Source: an uncultured PS1 clade bacterium (lineage in GTDB: Bacteria > Pseudomonadota > Alphaproteobacteria > MED-G09). From it: DNA of 50,578 nt. Positions 1 to 12,744 of the stretch are shown here, in pieces. Within the stretch, counting starts at the first letter, position 1. Every line of letters begins with the position of its first letter. Under the pieces are notes generated by a model that did no database searches, was not told the origin of the DNA, and worked only from the letters and a program-made list of their open reading frames with translations. A program made the translations under genes and the position numbers. The stretch is from the NCBI GenBank assembly GCA_902609025.1, contig CACLQD010000003.1, positions 1 to 50,578 on the forward strand, written 5' to 3'.

Positions 1-1153
1 ATGCCAATTGATAAATATCTAGTTTACCTAATTTAGAATGCAATCCTTTGCTTGGAACCATATTTCTTAATGCTACTAATTCTTCAGAGGATATATTTTT
101 TGTTAATTCTAAAGCTGCATTTAAAGAATTATTATCGTACATTAATCCTACCCAAAAAGCCGATAATGCACATACATGATTTATATTACCTGCATCAGCA
201 CCTCTCATTTCAATAAATTTTTTTAACCTTGCCTCAGGAAAAATTGTTGTTAAATGAAGCTCCCAATCATCAATAGTTGGATAAAAATCTTTCACTACCT
301 CTATTTTACCATTAATAAAATCTTCAAAGGTATAGCCAGTTAAATTAATGTACTCTCCATTTCTGTAAATAAAGTACATAGGAACTTTCATAGCATAGTC
401 TACATATCGCTCGTAACCCATACCATCATCAAAAATAAAAGTTAGAATACCTGTTCTATCTGGATCAGTGTCTTTCCAAACTTCGCTTCTATATGAACTA
501 AAGCCATTAGGAGAATTTTCACTAAACGGTGAGTTAGAAAATAAAGCCGTTGCAACAGGTTGAAGAATAAATGAAAGCCTTAATTTCTTAACCATATCCA
601 ATTCAGATGAATAATCTAAGTTAACCTGTGAGGTACATGATCTTAACATCATATCAAGTCCGTGATCACCTTTAGTAGGCATATAACTCCTCATTATATC
701 GTAACGTTTTTTTGGCATTATAGGCATTTCATCTCTAGACCAGTCAGGGGTAAAGCCTATAGCTAAGAAATCTAATCCCATTTTTTCTCCGATATTTGAT
801 AATTGGTTTTTATGCTCAACTAACTCAAAGAATGTTTCATGAACATTATCTAACATAGCTCCGGAGAGTTCGAACTGACCTGCTGGTTCAAGAGTTATTG
901 AACCTCCGCCTAATTTATTGTCCCGAGTGAGCGCAATGACATTTCCATTTTCATAAACTGATTTCCATCCATACTCTTCGAAATTCTCAAGAAGGCTTCG
1001 AATACCGTTCTTACCATCATATGAAATTGGTTTGTTTGCATTAATATTGAATGGGAATTTCTCATGCTCTGTTCCAATCTTAAAATCTGATGGGTTTTTT
1101 TCCCCCTCAGCTATATAGCTAATTAATTGATCTTTTGATTCGATTCTTTCCAT
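1..1153 (-). CDS. gshA: Glutamate-cysteine ligase, partial (C-terminus runs off the left edge)
   Basis: Reverse-strand reading frame open from ATG at 1153 to the window edge: MERIESKDQLISYIAEGEKNPSDFKIGTEHEKFPFN...LGGGSITLEPAGQFELSGA, typical of proteobacterial/plant-type GCL. Not in the ORF track because it is truncated. Confidence 0.88.
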   Translation of the reverse strand, partial: MERIESKDQLISYIAEGEKNPSDFKIGTEHEKFPFNINANKPISYDGKNGIRSLLENFEEYGWKSVYENGNVIALTRDNKLGGGSITLEPAGQFELSGAMLDNVHETFFELVEHKNQLSNIGEKMGLDFLAIGFTPDWSRDEMPIMPKKRYDIMRSYMPTKGDHGLDMMLRSCTSQVNLDYSSELDMVKKLRLSFILQPVATALFSNSPFSENSPNGFSSYRSEVWKDTDPDRTGILTFIFDDGMGYERYVDYAMKVPMYFIYRNGEYINLTGYTFEDFINGKIEVVKDFYPTIDDWELHLTTIFPEARLKKFIEMRGADAGNINHVCALSAFWVGLMYDNNSLNAALELTKNISSEELVALRNMVPSKGLHSKLGKLDIYQLA

Positions 1154-1184
1154 TCTATTTTTTAGTTAATTTTCGCCTATAAAG

Positions 1185-1925
1185 CTATACCCAATCACCT
1201 AAGGTTGAATGAAAAAGAGATAACGAACTAACTATTGCAGTATCAGATCTTAAGATTCTTGGCCCAAGTGAAATAATACTTAAATTTTTAATACTATTAA
1301 TCTTTTCTCTTTCTTTATCGCTGAAACCACCCTCTGGACCAATAAGAATAGCCCATTTATTTGATTTGTTTATACTTTTAATGGACTCAAGTTGTTTTTT
1401 TGGATTATTTTCACATTTTTCATCACAAAATATTAAGGTTCGTTCAGAATCTATATGATCCCAATTATCAATGATATATTCAAGATTTTCTATCTTATTA
1501 ACCTTTGGAATAAATGTTAAACCACATTGTTCGGCTGCCTCAATAGCATTGGACAAAATTTTAGATTGCTTGATGGATTTATATTGAGTTCTCTCCGTAA
1601 GAACTGGCCATATAACTCTAGCACCTAATTCAGTTATTTTTTGAGCAATAAAATCGATTCTTAATTTTTTAACTGGCGCGAAAAGTATCCAAATATCACT
1701 AGGCTTATCTTTAATACCAATTTCTTTTAATGTTTTAACTTTTGATTTTTTCTTATTTAATTCAAGAAGCTCAACAGCCCACTCACCATCATTTTCATTA
1801 AAAATATTAAAATTATCTCCAATATTCAATCGCATAACATTTTTAATATAGTGAGTTTGAGATTGATCTAACTCTATAAACCCATTTGTTATTTTTTTAT
1901 TTATATAAACTCGTATAATTTTCAT
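1185..1925 (-). CDS. rsmE: 16S rRNA (uracil1498-N3)-methyltransferase RsmE
   Basis: ORF of 246 aa; ILIGPEGGFSDKE and SLGPRILRSDTA motifs characteristic of RsmE. Confidence 0.92.
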   Translation of the reverse strand: MKIIRVYINKKITNGFIELDQSQTHYIKNVMRLNIGDNFNIFNENDGEWAVELLELNKKKSKVKTLKEIGIKDKPSDIWILFAPVKKLRIDFIAQKITELGARVIWPVLTERTQYKSIKQSKILSNAIEAAEQCGLTFIPKVNKIENLEYIIDNWDHIDSERTLIFCDEKCENNPKKQLESIKSINKSNKWAILIGPEGGFSDKEREKINSIKNLSIISLGPRILRSDTAIVSSLSLFHSTLGDWV

Positions 1926-1988
1926 ATTTCAATATTATAAAGTAAAAGATAAATGTTAGGTAACTCTAAGAAAATTAAATAACAAATC

Positions 1989-4002
<2,014 letters not shown>

Positions 4003-4069
4003 TTATATTTGGTCAACAAAATATATTCCAAGAATTATTATTTGATTGAATTATCTATATGTTGAGTCA

Positions 4070-4684
4070 TTAGTCAGCTGAAAGACTCAATATCTTGCGA
4101 ATGGGAGAAAATGATTTTCTGTGGTGTTTTGTTACACCATAAGCATTTAATGCATTTTGGTGATCTTTAGTTCCATATCCTTTATTTTTTTTCCATTTAT
4201 ATTCTGGGTGTTCGTTATCGATATTTAACATAAATTTATCTCTTTCAACTTTAGCAATTATTGATGCTGCAGCAATTGACATTGAAATGCTATCACCTTT
4301 TATTATATTTTCATGAGGAATATTAAAATTTGGACTCAAATTCCCATCTACAAGAATATAATCGGGCTTTATAATTAGATTTTCTAATGCTCTTCGCATA
4401 GAAAGAAATGTAGCTTCGAGGATATTTAATTGGTCTATTTCATTTGGTGAAGCGAAACCTATGCCATATTTATGATTTATAAGAATTTCTTCATATAATT
4501 CTATGCGTTTTTTTTCGGAAATTTTTTTAGAGTCATTTATGCCCTCAGGTATACAGTTCCTATTTAAAATAACGATTGCTGAATAAACTGGTCCAGCCCA
4601 AGGACCTCTTCCCACTTCGTCTACACCAGCAATATTACTAAAGTCTAATTGTCCTTTTTTATCTTCAATAGAAAAATCGGGCAC
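4070..4684 (-). CDS. rnhB: Ribonuclease HII
   Basis: GVDEVGRGPWAGPV, NDSKKISEKKR and AAASIIAKVERD motifs. Confidence 0.95.
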   Translation of the reverse strand: MPDFSIEDKKGQLDFSNIAGVDEVGRGPWAGPVYSAIVILNRNCIPEGINDSKKISEKKRIELYEEILINHKYGIGFASPNEIDQLNILEATFLSMRRALENLIIKPDYILVDGNLSPNFNIPHENIIKGDSISMSIAAASIIAKVERDKFMLNIDNEHPEYKWKKNKGYGTKDHQNALNAYGVTKHHRKSFSPIRKILSLSAD

Positions 4685-6183
4685 TACTCTGCTGCAATTA
4701 CATCATTCTTTTGCCATCTTAAAACTGGATTTCTTGCGGCTTTCGTTTCATCCAATCTTCTAATGGGAGTATAAATTGGCGCCTTCTTAAAGAATTCTTC
4801 TCCATCTTGAGTTTTTGAGGCTAATTCCCTAATGGTTTCAATAAATTGATCAATAGAATTCTTTGACTCAGTTTCTGTTGGTTCAACTAGTAATGCTCCA
4901 TGAACAACAAGAGGGAAATATATTGTCATTGGATGATAACCTTTATCTATTAAAGCCTTTGCAAAATCAATTGTCTCAACACCAGTTCCATTTAAAAAAT
5001 CGTCATTAAATAAAACTTCATGCATACAATACCCTTCATAAGCAGGTGTTAAAATATCCTCTAATGAAGATTTGATGTAATTTGCATTAAGCACTGCATC
5101 TTCTGAAACTTGCCTTAAGCCGTCAGAACCATGACTCATCATGTAAGATAAAGCTCTAACAAACATTCCCATTTGGCCATGAAAAACACAAAGCCGACCA
5201 AAAGATTTATTAATATCTTTATCATTATGATTTTCCACTAAATAATAATTTTCTTCATCTTTTTTTAAAAGTGGAGCTGGACAGAAATCCTTTAAAATAT
5301 CAGAGAAAACTACTGGACCAGATCCTGGTCCGCCTCCGCCATGTGGTGTAGAAAATGTTTTATGTAAATTTATATGCATAGCATCAATACCTAAGTCACC
5401 AGGCCTTACTTTACCAACTAAGGCATTAAAGTTGGCTCCGTCACAATACAAATAACCACCTGCATCATGAATGTAATTTGCTATTTCAATAATATCGTCC
5501 TCAAAAAGACCACATGTATTTGGATTTGTAATCATTGCTGCAGCAAAGTTTTTATCTACATTTTCTTTAAAATCATCAAAATTCAATCTACCATTTTTAT
5601 CAGATTTTATTGTTACAACATCAAAACCTAAAAAAGCAGCGGTTGCAGGATTAGTGCCATGAGCAGAATCAGGGACCAAAACCTTAGTTCGATGACACTC
5701 ATTCCTTGCTTCTATTGCTTTTTTAATTGCAAGCATTCCACAAAGTTCGCCTTGAGCGCCAGCTTTTGGAGTCATAGTAACGGCTTGCATTCCTGTTAAT
5801 TCTTTTAACCAAGTCGAAATTTCATCTATAAGTTCAAGAGCGCCCTGGCATGTTGATAAAGGTTGAAGCGGATGAATTTCAGAAAATCCTTTTAATCTTG
5901 CCATTTTCTCATTTAGTCTTGGGTTATGCTTCATTGTGCATGAACCTAAAGGGTAAAGACCTGCATCAATAGAATAGTTCTTTCTTGATAATCTAACATA
6001 ATGTCTAATTGACTCAGGCTCACTTAATCCAGGTAAACCAATTTCTCGATTCTCAAAACATTCACCAATAAAATTTTCTTTAAATGTTGGTTCATTAAGA
6101 TCAACTCCAGATTTATCCATACCACCAATTTCAAATAATATTGGTTCATCGTGATTTAGACCTTTAGTCGAATTTTTCATCAT
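4684..6183 (-). CDS. gcvPB: Glycine dehydrogenase (decarboxylating) subunit 2
   Basis: PLP lysine motif LHKTFSTPHGGGGPGSGP; 499 aa; overlaps gcvPA. Confidence 0.95.
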   Translation of the reverse strand: MMKNSTKGLNHDEPILFEIGGMDKSGVDLNEPTFKENFIGECFENREIGLPGLSEPESIRHYVRLSRKNYSIDAGLYPLGSCTMKHNPRLNEKMARLKGFSEIHPLQPLSTCQGALELIDEISTWLKELTGMQAVTMTPKAGAQGELCGMLAIKKAIEARNECHRTKVLVPDSAHGTNPATAAFLGFDVVTIKSDKNGRLNFDDFKENVDKNFAAAMITNPNTCGLFEDDIIEIANYIHDAGGYLYCDGANFNALVGKVRPGDLGIDAMHINLHKTFSTPHGGGGPGSGPVVFSDILKDFCPAPLLKKDEENYYLVENHNDKDINKSFGRLCVFHGQMGMFVRALSYMMSHGSDGLRQVSEDAVLNANYIKSSLEDILTPAYEGYCMHEVLFNDDFLNGTGVETIDFAKALIDKGYHPMTIYFPLVVHGALLVEPTETESKNSIDQFIETIRELASKTQDGEEFFKKAPIYTPIRRLDETKAARNPVLRWQKNDVIAAE

Positions 6184-7523
6184 AAAACCTCTTTTGCTGC
6201 TTCAATATATGAATTCATATCATCTTCTGTATTAGTTTCCGTACTAGCAACCACGATAAAATTATCTAATTCCTTATTATTATTAATTAATCTTGATACA
6301 GGTATGCCTGCTAGAACACCTTTTTCTGCCATTCTATCAACAAATACTTCGCCCTTAATTGGTAATTCGATAGTAAATTCATTGAAAAAACTTTTGTTTA
6401 ACAATTTAAATTCTGGAATTTTTAATATTTTTTCTTTCAAATTTAATGCTGACTCATGATTAAGTCTTGAAAGGTTCTTAAAGCCTTTCTCACCAAGAAG
6501 TGTTAAGTGAATTGTAAATGCCAAGCTACATAGTCCTGAATTTGTACATATATTTGATGTAGCTTTTTCTCTTCTAATATGTTGCTCTCTTGCTGATAAT
6601 GTTAGTACAAAACCTTTTTTTCCATCAACATCTTCAGACTCTCCAACAATCCTTCCAGGAATTTGTCTTAAATATTTATTCTTTGTTGATAACAGACCCA
6701 CATATGGTCCACCAAAATTCATAGGATTGCCTAGGGATTGACCTTCGCATGCCACAATATCAGCGCCCATTGCGCCTGGGGATTTCATCATTCCTAATGA
6801 TAAAACTTCAGTTACAACAACAATAAGCAATGCTCCTTTACTTTGAACAAATTCTGCTAAAGATGACAAATCATAACAAGAGCCAAAAAAGTCTGGATTT
6901 TGAACGACCACACAAGCAGTATTTTCATTAACTTCATTAAGTAAATAATCAATATCAATAGAAAAATTTCTACCATAAAAAAACTCGCTATCTTTAATAC
7001 CTGATACAGTTTTGATAACATCTGCATAATGAGGGTGGATTGTATTTGATAAAATAACTTGATTTCTTTTAGTTATTCTTTTCGCCATTGATACTGCTTC
7101 AGCAGCAGCCGTTGACCCGTCATACATAGATGCATTAGAAATATCCATGCCAGTTAAGAGAGATACCTGAGTTTGGAATTCATATAGATATTGCAATGTA
7201 CCCTGTGATATTTCTGGTTGGTAAGGAGTATATGAAGTCAGAAATTCTGATCTCTGAATAATGTGATCTACACTTGCAGGAATATGATGCTTGTATGATC
7301 CACCGCCTATGAAAAAATTGCTATTATCTGCATGAAGATTTTTATCAGACAAAAGAGATAAATGTTTTTCTACTTCCATTTCAGTTTTATGATTAGGTAA
7401 ATCAAATTTTGGATTAATACTTACTTTCTCAGCAATATTGGAAAAAAGTTCATCAATATTGTTTGCTCCAATAGTACTTAACATTTCTTCTCTATTATTT
7501 TTAGTTAATGGTAAATATCTCAT
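6180..7523 (-). CDS. gcvPA: Glycine dehydrogenase (decarboxylating) subunit 1
   Basis: MRYLPLTKNNREEML...FIGGGSYKHHIPASVDHIIQRSEFLTSYTPYQPEISQGTLQ, typical GcvPA. Confidence 0.95.
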   Translation of the reverse strand: MRYLPLTKNNREEMLSTIGANNIDELFSNIAEKVSINPKFDLPNHKTEMEVEKHLSLLSDKNLHADNSNFFIGGGSYKHHIPASVDHIIQRSEFLTSYTPYQPEISQGTLQYLYEFQTQVSLLTGMDISNASMYDGSTAAAEAVSMAKRITKRNQVILSNTIHPHYADVIKTVSGIKDSEFFYGRNFSIDIDYLLNEVNENTACVVVQNPDFFGSCYDLSSLAEFVQSKGALLIVVVTEVLSLGMMKSPGAMGADIVACEGQSLGNPMNFGGPYVGLLSTKNKYLRQIPGRIVGESEDVDGKKGFVLTLSAREQHIRREKATSNICTNSGLCSLAFTIHLTLLGEKGFKNLSRLNHESALNLKEKILKIPEFKLLNKSFFNEFTIELPIKGEVFVDRMAEKGVLAGIPVSRLINNNKELDNFIVVASTETNTEDDMNSYIEAAKEVL

Positions 7524-7895
7524 TTAATCACCTATATGTTTCTGATATTCTTCTTCAGACATAAGCTCTGAAAGCTCGTCATTATTAGAAATTTTAATTT
7601 CGTAAAACCAACCCTTACCAATAGGATCTTCATTTACTATTTCTGGAGTTGAGTTTAAATCTTCATTGGATTTTATTATTGTACCAGAAACTGGAGAATA
7701 TACTTCACTTGCTGCTTTTACAGATTCAACAACAGCAATATCTTTTCCAATTTCTGCAGTAATACCTTCTTCTGGTAATTCAACAAAAACAATATCTCCC
7801 AGTTGCTCACTTGCATATGCAGTAATGCCTACAACACCAATATTGTCTTCTACTTTTATCCATTCATGATCCTTAGTAAAATAAATCTCAGCCAT
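7524..7895 (-). CDS. gcvH: Glycine cleavage system H protein
   Basis: YFTKDHEWIKVEDNIGVVGITAYASEQLGDIVFVELP and lipoyl ESVKAASEVYSPVSG; start placed at the internal MAEIYFTK rather than 7931. Confidence 0.95.
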   Translation of the reverse strand: MAEIYFTKDHEWIKVEDNIGVVGITAYASEQLGDIVFVELPEEGITAEIGKDIAVVESVKAASEVYSPVSGTIIKSNEDLNSTPEIVNEDPIGKGWFYEIKISNNDELSELMSEEEYQKHIGD

Positions 7896-7896
7896 T

Positions 7897-9033
7897 TTAT
7901 TTGTTACCTCTAAAATATTTATGCTCAACAAAAGGAAGTGAAGTTATTTCTGCTGGTATTAAATTACCTCTAACATTTAATAAAATCTCACAATTACTTT
8001 TTAGGATATCTGAATTAATGTATCCCATAGCAATTGGTCCTTGAAGCGAAGGGGAGTACCCCCCACTAGTGATTTCGCCTATTGTTTTTTCATTTTTATC
8101 AAAAATTTGTGTTCCTTCTCTAGCTGGAAGTTTACCCATAGGCTTAATACCAACTAATTGTCTTTCAACCCCATTTTCTAAATCTTTTTTGATCGGTTCA
8201 TGGCCAATAAAACCACCATTTTCGATTCTTTCTTTTGGAATAGACCATGTTAAACCAGCTTCGATTGGTGATACAGAGGATGATATGTCATTTCCATACA
8301 AACAAAGTCCTGCTTCCATTCTTAAAGAATTTCTAGCGCCTAAACCAGCAAGTTTAACACCTTCGCATTGTAAAAGTTCGTTTATAAATTTTTCTGCATA
8401 TCTATCTTTTATCGATATCTCAAAACCATCTTCACCAGTATATCCACATCTAGAAATAAAAAATTTCTCATTATTATAATTAAACCAATCAGCTGTCATG
8501 AAAGGCATATCATCAATTTCTTGAAAAAAAGTCTTTAAAATATTTGATGAGTTTGGTCCTTGTAAGGCTATTAGAGCTCTATCTTCAATCAATTCAATTT
8601 TATAGGCTTTATTTAGATTATTATATAAATGATCAAGGTCTTTTGAGGTACAATCTGCATTAACGACAAGCCAAACATGATCTTCCTCAAAAGTTCTACA
8701 GATCATTAGATCATCAATAATCTTACCTTCGTTATTAAGAAATTGTGTATATTTAATTTGACCAGGAGCTATCTTAGAAAAAGAAATGGGAAGTATCTTT
8801 TCCATTGCATCATAAATCATTGGTCCTGATATTTTAATCTGCCCCATATGTGAAACATCAAAAATACTTACAGAATTTCTCGTATGATTATGCTCAGCAA
8901 TAATACCATTTTCATATTGAATAGGTAAATGATATCCAGCAAAAGGTACTAATTTTGCTCTATTATCATTGTGAATTTTGTACAAAGGGGTAGTTTTAAG
9001 ATTTTGTTCTAAACCCCAATAAGCCTCAGACAT
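7897..9033 (-). CDS. gcvT: Glycine cleavage system aminomethyltransferase T
   Basis: LYKIHNDNRAKLVPFAGYHLPIQY, GYTGEDGFEI, GLGARNSLRMEAGLCLYG. The ORF-track start at 9081 lies in the riboswitch; MSEAYWGLEQ at 9033 is the likelier start. Confidence 0.93.
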   Translation of the reverse strand: MSEAYWGLEQNLKTTPLYKIHNDNRAKLVPFAGYHLPIQYENGIIAEHNHTRNSVSIFDVSHMGQIKISGPMIYDAMEKILPISFSKIAPGQIKYTQFLNNEGKIIDDLMICRTFEEDHVWLVVNADCTSKDLDHLYNNLNKAYKIELIEDRALIALQGPNSSNILKTFFQEIDDMPFMTADWFNYNNEKFFISRCGYTGEDGFEISIKDRYAEKFINELLQCEGVKLAGLGARNSLRMEAGLCLYGNDISSSVSPIEAGLTWSIPKERIENGGFIGHEPIKKDLENGVERQLVGIKPMGKLPAREGTQIFDKNEKTIGEITSGGYSPSLQGPIAMGYINSDILKSNCEILLNVRGNLIPAEITSLPFVEHKYFRGNK

Positions 9034-9065
9034 ATAATCTCCATGACAGCATAGTTGTTTCCAAC

Positions 9066-9238
9066 TGCCCTCCTCTGTCATTGGACCCTGAGAGATTTGA
9101 CAACTTTAGTTGCTTACCCCGTCGGAGAAGTATTAAACTTACTTTCCAGAGTTTTATGATATTTGCGGTCCTTTTGCCTGAGAGTTTCCGAGGGCGGTTG
9201 CTCCTTCGGCGCTATAAAAGTCTCTCCCGCAAATATCT
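9066..9238 (-). promoter_or_regulatory. Tandem glycine riboswitch upstream of the gcv operon
   Basis: Minus strand reads GATATTTGCGGGAGAGA...CCGAAGGAGCAA...AAACTCTCAGGCAAAAGGACCGCAAATATC (aptamer 1, P1 pairs GATATTTGC/GCAAATATC, about 9158-9237), then CTCTGGAAAG...CCGACGGGGTAAGCAA...AAATCTCTCAGGGTCCAATGACAGAGGAGGGCAG (aptamer 2), directly before gcvT. Confidence 0.93.
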
Positions 9239-9294
9239 AGAATCAATTGATTCTTTTTATATAATTAAACATATATAAAATTTTGTCAATTTGG

Positions 9295-9747
9295 TTATTC
9301 AAGCCCAATAAGAACTTTATATGATGAACCTGTTCTACCCTCTTCAATTTTTGATCTGAGTCCCTCTATAGGAACTGAAAAGGAACTTATTTTTTGATTA
9401 TTAAGTTTTACAAAAACAATTTTTGACCACTTGTCTATAACTGTATCATCTGGTCCAACAAATGCTATAAAAAGGTTAATCCTTAAATTTTCTAACGTCA
9501 CAGTATCGCTATTAATTACATCACCAAAAATACCAACATCAAAATTAATATTCTTCCTTCTTAGGTTATATTCACAAATCATTATTGTTCTATTTAGCTC
9601 AATAAGTAAATCAGATCTGTCTATCTGTTTTGTCTCGCTTCCTTTTAATATAGCTGCTCTTGGACATGGACCAGGATCAAAATAAGCAGAATCTGAACAA
9701 CTAACCAAAAAAACTAAAAAATAGATAATAAAAAAATATTTGAACAT
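9295..9747 (-). CDS. Small predicted lipoprotein of unknown function
   Basis: Start chosen at MFKYFFIIYFLVFLVSCSDS (lipobox-like LVSC); no family recognised in the remainder. Confidence 0.6.
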   Translation of the reverse strand: MFKYFFIIYFLVFLVSCSDSAYFDPGPCPRAAILKGSETKQIDRSDLLIELNRTIMICEYNLRRKNINFDVGIFGDVINSDTVTLENLRINLFIAFVGPDDTVIDKWSKIVFVKLNNQKISSFSVPIEGLRSKIEEGRTGSSYKVLIGLE

Positions 9748-9825
9748 TTTGTTTTCCAAAAATATAACTCTTAAATTGAAAATAAAATTGTATAATAAGT
9801 ATATATTAGTTAAATCAGACATAAA

Positions 9826-10773
9826 ATGAACTTAAAATTAAAAAAAATGTTATTTTTACCAAATCCACGAGGGTTTTGTGCTGGAGTAGATAGAGCAATA
9901 AATATTGTTGAGCTGTCTTTAAAGAAATATGGACCACCAATTTTTGTACGGCACGAAATCGTTCACAATCCATGGGTAATAAAAGACTTAGAATCTAAAG
10001 GCGTTATATTTATTGAGAATCTTGAAGACGCTCCTGAAGGATCTAGAGTGATATTCTCTGCTCATGGCATTCCAATAAGTGTTTTGAAAGATGCTGAGAA
10101 TAGAGAAATGCCATTTATTGATGCAACATGCCCGTTAGTTATAAAAGTTCATAATGAAGCTAAAAGGCTATTTAAAGATGGGGCGCACATTTTTCTTATA
10201 GGTCATGAAGGTCATCCTGAAGTAATAGGAACAATGGGACAAATCCCTATTGATTCAATTACTTTAATTCAAGAAAAAGAGGATGTTAAAAAAATAAAAC
10301 CGTCTGATTTTAAAAAAGTAGCATTAATAACTCAAACAACTTTATCAGTAGATGACACTAAAGAAATTATCAAAGAATTAAAGAATATCTTTCCAGATAT
10401 AATACAGCCGCCAAAAGAAGATATTTGTTACGCAACTACAAATAGACAGTTAGCTATAAAATCAATAGCAGATAAATGTGATCTGATATATGTAATTGGT
10501 GCCAATAATTCTTCAAACTCCCTTAGGTTGGTTGAAGTTGGTAAAAAATCAGGATGCAGTGATACCCATTTAATTTCGAACATATCTGAAGTTAATTGGT
10601 TTGAAATTGAAAAACATAAAAATATAGGTTTAACTGCAGGCGCTAGTGCCCCTGATATACTAATTCAAGAGTTTATCGGAAAGATGCATGAACTATATGA
10701 TGTCGAAATAAAAAATATCTCAGTTGCTAATGAAAATATAACTTTTAAAATACCCAAAGAACTTAATGAGTAA
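9826..10773 (+). CDS. ispH: 4-hydroxy-3-methylbut-2-enyl diphosphate reductase
   Basis: PRGFCAGVDRAINIVE, HEIVHNPWVI, DATCPLV, GHEGHPEVIGTMGQ. Confidence 0.96.
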   Translation: MNLKLKKMLFLPNPRGFCAGVDRAINIVELSLKKYGPPIFVRHEIVHNPWVIKDLESKGVIFIENLEDAPEGSRVIFSAHGIPISVLKDAENREMPFIDATCPLVIKVHNEAKRLFKDGAHIFLIGHEGHPEVIGTMGQIPIDSITLIQEKEDVKKIKPSDFKKVALITQTTLSVDDTKEIIKELKNIFPDIIQPPKEDICYATTNRQLAIKSIADKCDLIYVIGANNSSNSLRLVEVGKKSGCSDTHLISNISEVNWFEIEKHKNIGLTAGASAPDILIQEFIGKMHELYDVEIKNISVANENITFKIPKELNE

Positions 10774-10776
10774 TAA

Positions 10777-11730
10777 ATGGCAGTTTATACGCATGTATCT
10801 TCAGAAGACTTAAGCCTTTTTCTTAAGGATTATGAAATAGGTGAATTAAAAGAATTTGAAGGGATATCAGAAGGTGTTGAAAACACTAATTACAAATTAA
10901 AAACAGAAAAAAATTCTTTTATTCTAACAATTTACGAAGATAGGGTAGAAAAAAAAGACATTCCGTTTTTTTTGGAATATATGTTTTATTTATCTTCAAA
11001 TGGTATTAAATGTCCTCTTCCATTAAGGAATAATAATAGCCTTTTTGCAGAAATATTGGGTAAGCCAGCATCAGTATTAACTTTTTTAGATGGAAAATCT
11101 ACTCTATCTGTTACTGAAGAACAAGCTTATCAGCTTGGTTTAATTTTAGGTAAGATACACAATATTAGCATCAACTTAGAAATTAAAAGAGAAAATCCAT
11201 TGGGGTTAGATAGCTTTCCGAAGCTAATCAAAAATTCAAAATCTACTGCGGAAACTTTTTCAAAAGATCTTAATATAAATATGCTTGAAGAATACAATAG
11301 AATAAAATCAAATTGGCCAGAGAGTCTGCCAAAGGGAATTATTCACGCAGATCTTTTTCCTGACAATATCCTTTTTCATGAGGGTCAAATTTCTGGTGTT
11401 ATCGATTTTAGCTTTTCATGTAATGATTTTTTATCTTATGACTTAAGTATATGCATTAATGCTTGGTGCTTTAAAGATGGTGAGTTTGATATTTCATTAT
11501 CTCGAAACCTTTTAAAGGGTTATCAAAAAGAGAGGAAATTAAGTCATGCGGAGATCGAAAAATTACCCATATTATGTTCGGGCTCTGCTTTGAGATTTCT
11601 ATTAACTCGACTTGTTGATTGGAGAGTTAACGATAAAAATGCAATGGTAACTCCTAAAAATCCAAATGAATTTATTAAAATTCTTGATTTTCATAAAGAT
11701 ATAAATAATCCTGAAGAATATGGCATTTAA
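10777..11730 (+). CDS. thrB: Homoserine kinase (choline/ethanolamine-kinase-like fold)
   Basis: [46 protein letters not shown]; position between ispH and rnhA. Confidence 0.93.
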   Translation: MAVYTHVSSEDLSLFLKDYEIGELKEFEGISEGVENTNYKLKTEKNSFILTIYEDRVEKKDIPFFLEYMFYLSSNGIKCPLPLRNNNSLFAEILGKPASVLTFLDGKSTLSVTEEQAYQLGLILGKIHNISINLEIKRENPLGLDSFPKLIKNSKSTAETFSKDLNINMLEEYNRIKSNWPESLPKGIIHADLFPDNILFHEGQISGVIDFSFSCNDFLSYDLSICINAWCFKDGEFDISLSRNLLKGYQKERKLSHAEIEKLPILCSGSALRFLLTRLVDWRVNDKNAMVTPKNPNEFIKILDFHKDINNPEEYGI

Positions 11731-12164
11731 TGAATAAAAAAGTTGATATATATACTGACGGCGCATGTTCAGGAAACCCTGGTCCTGGTGGCTGGGGAGT
11801 TCTTATCGAAATAGATAATGAAAATATAGAGCTATCAGGTGGAGATAAGGAAACTACAAATAATCGTATGGAGCTTATGGCTGCAATTAAGGCACTAGAA
11901 GAAATAGATAAAGATTATGAAATCACCTTATATACGGACTCCAATTATGTAAAAGATGGAATAACAAGTTGGATATCGAATTGGAAAAAAAATAACTGGA
12001 AAACAGCCAGTAAAAAAGATGTAAAAAATAAAGAATTATGGATACGTCTTGATGAAGCTATAAAAGATAAAAATATATCTTGGGTTTGGGTTAAAGGCCA
12101 CGCTGGTAATGCGGGAAACGAGCAAGCAGATTATCTTGCTCGTTCAGCATTAGAAAAATTATAA
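11730..12164 (+). CDS. rnhA: Ribonuclease HI
   Basis: [49 protein letters not shown]. Confidence 0.96.
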   Translation: MNKKVDIYTDGACSGNPGPGGWGVLIEIDNENIELSGGDKETTNNRMELMAAIKALEEIDKDYEITLYTDSNYVKDGITSWISNWKKNNWKTASKKDVKNKELWIRLDEAIKDKNISWVWVKGHAGNAGNEQADYLARSALEKL

Positions 12165-12644
12165 TTGACTAAGAATAGTTTCCGCACTTGATGAAGCAAC
12201 TTCTCCTGGGTTTTCTTCAACATTAAGTTTTGTTAGCGAATTATCATCAATTATCATCGAATATCTTAATGATCTTTTGCCTAGACCAAAACCTGAGCCA
12301 TCCATGGATAATCCGAGAGCTTCAGTAAGTTCACCATTACCATCACCAACCATAAGCATTTTATCGCCTGTGCCCTTATCATTACCCCATGCAGCCATTA
12401 CAAAAGGATCATTTACTGATAAACAAACTATTTGATCTACACCTTTACCTAGAATTTCATCAGAATTATCTATAAAACCGGGCAAATGATGCATTGAACA
12501 ACCTGGAGTAAATGCGCCAGGAACTGCGAAAAGAACTGATCTTTTTCCTGAGAATAATTCACTTGTTGTTATAGGTGTTGGTCCTGCATCAGTCATATGA
12601 TGGACAGTTGCTTCAGGAATTTTATCTCCTTCTTGTATAGCCAT
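12159..12644 (-). CDS. Peroxiredoxin (Prx5-like)
   Basis: [21 protein letters not shown] catalytic Cys motif; 161 aa. Confidence 0.92.
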   Translation of the reverse strand: MAIQEGDKIPEATVHHMTDAGPTPITTSELFSGKRSVLFAVPGAFTPGCSMHHLPGFIDNSDEILGKGVDQIVCLSVNDPFVMAAWGNDKGTGDKMLMVGDGNGELTEALGLSMDGSGFGLGKRSLRYSMIIDDNSLTKLNVEENPGEVASSSAETILSQL

Positions 12645-12744
12645 AATTTTCTCCTAATAAATTAAAATTGATTTTATACCTGCTTATGCAAGTTTCTTAG
12701 TATATATATTATGATATAAATTAGTCACTAGTTTTTGAAGAAAA

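Noticed and set aside
7666-7869. Plus-strand 67-aa ORF antisense to gcvH
   Set aside because: Shadow ORF of gcvH.
8069-8479. Plus-strand 136-aa ORF antisense to gcvT
   Set aside because: Shadow ORF of a confident coding gene, with a low-complexity Ser/Pro/Phe-rich translation.
9081-9278. Plus-strand 65-aa ORF in the track
   Set aside because: It is the antisense of the glycine riboswitch.
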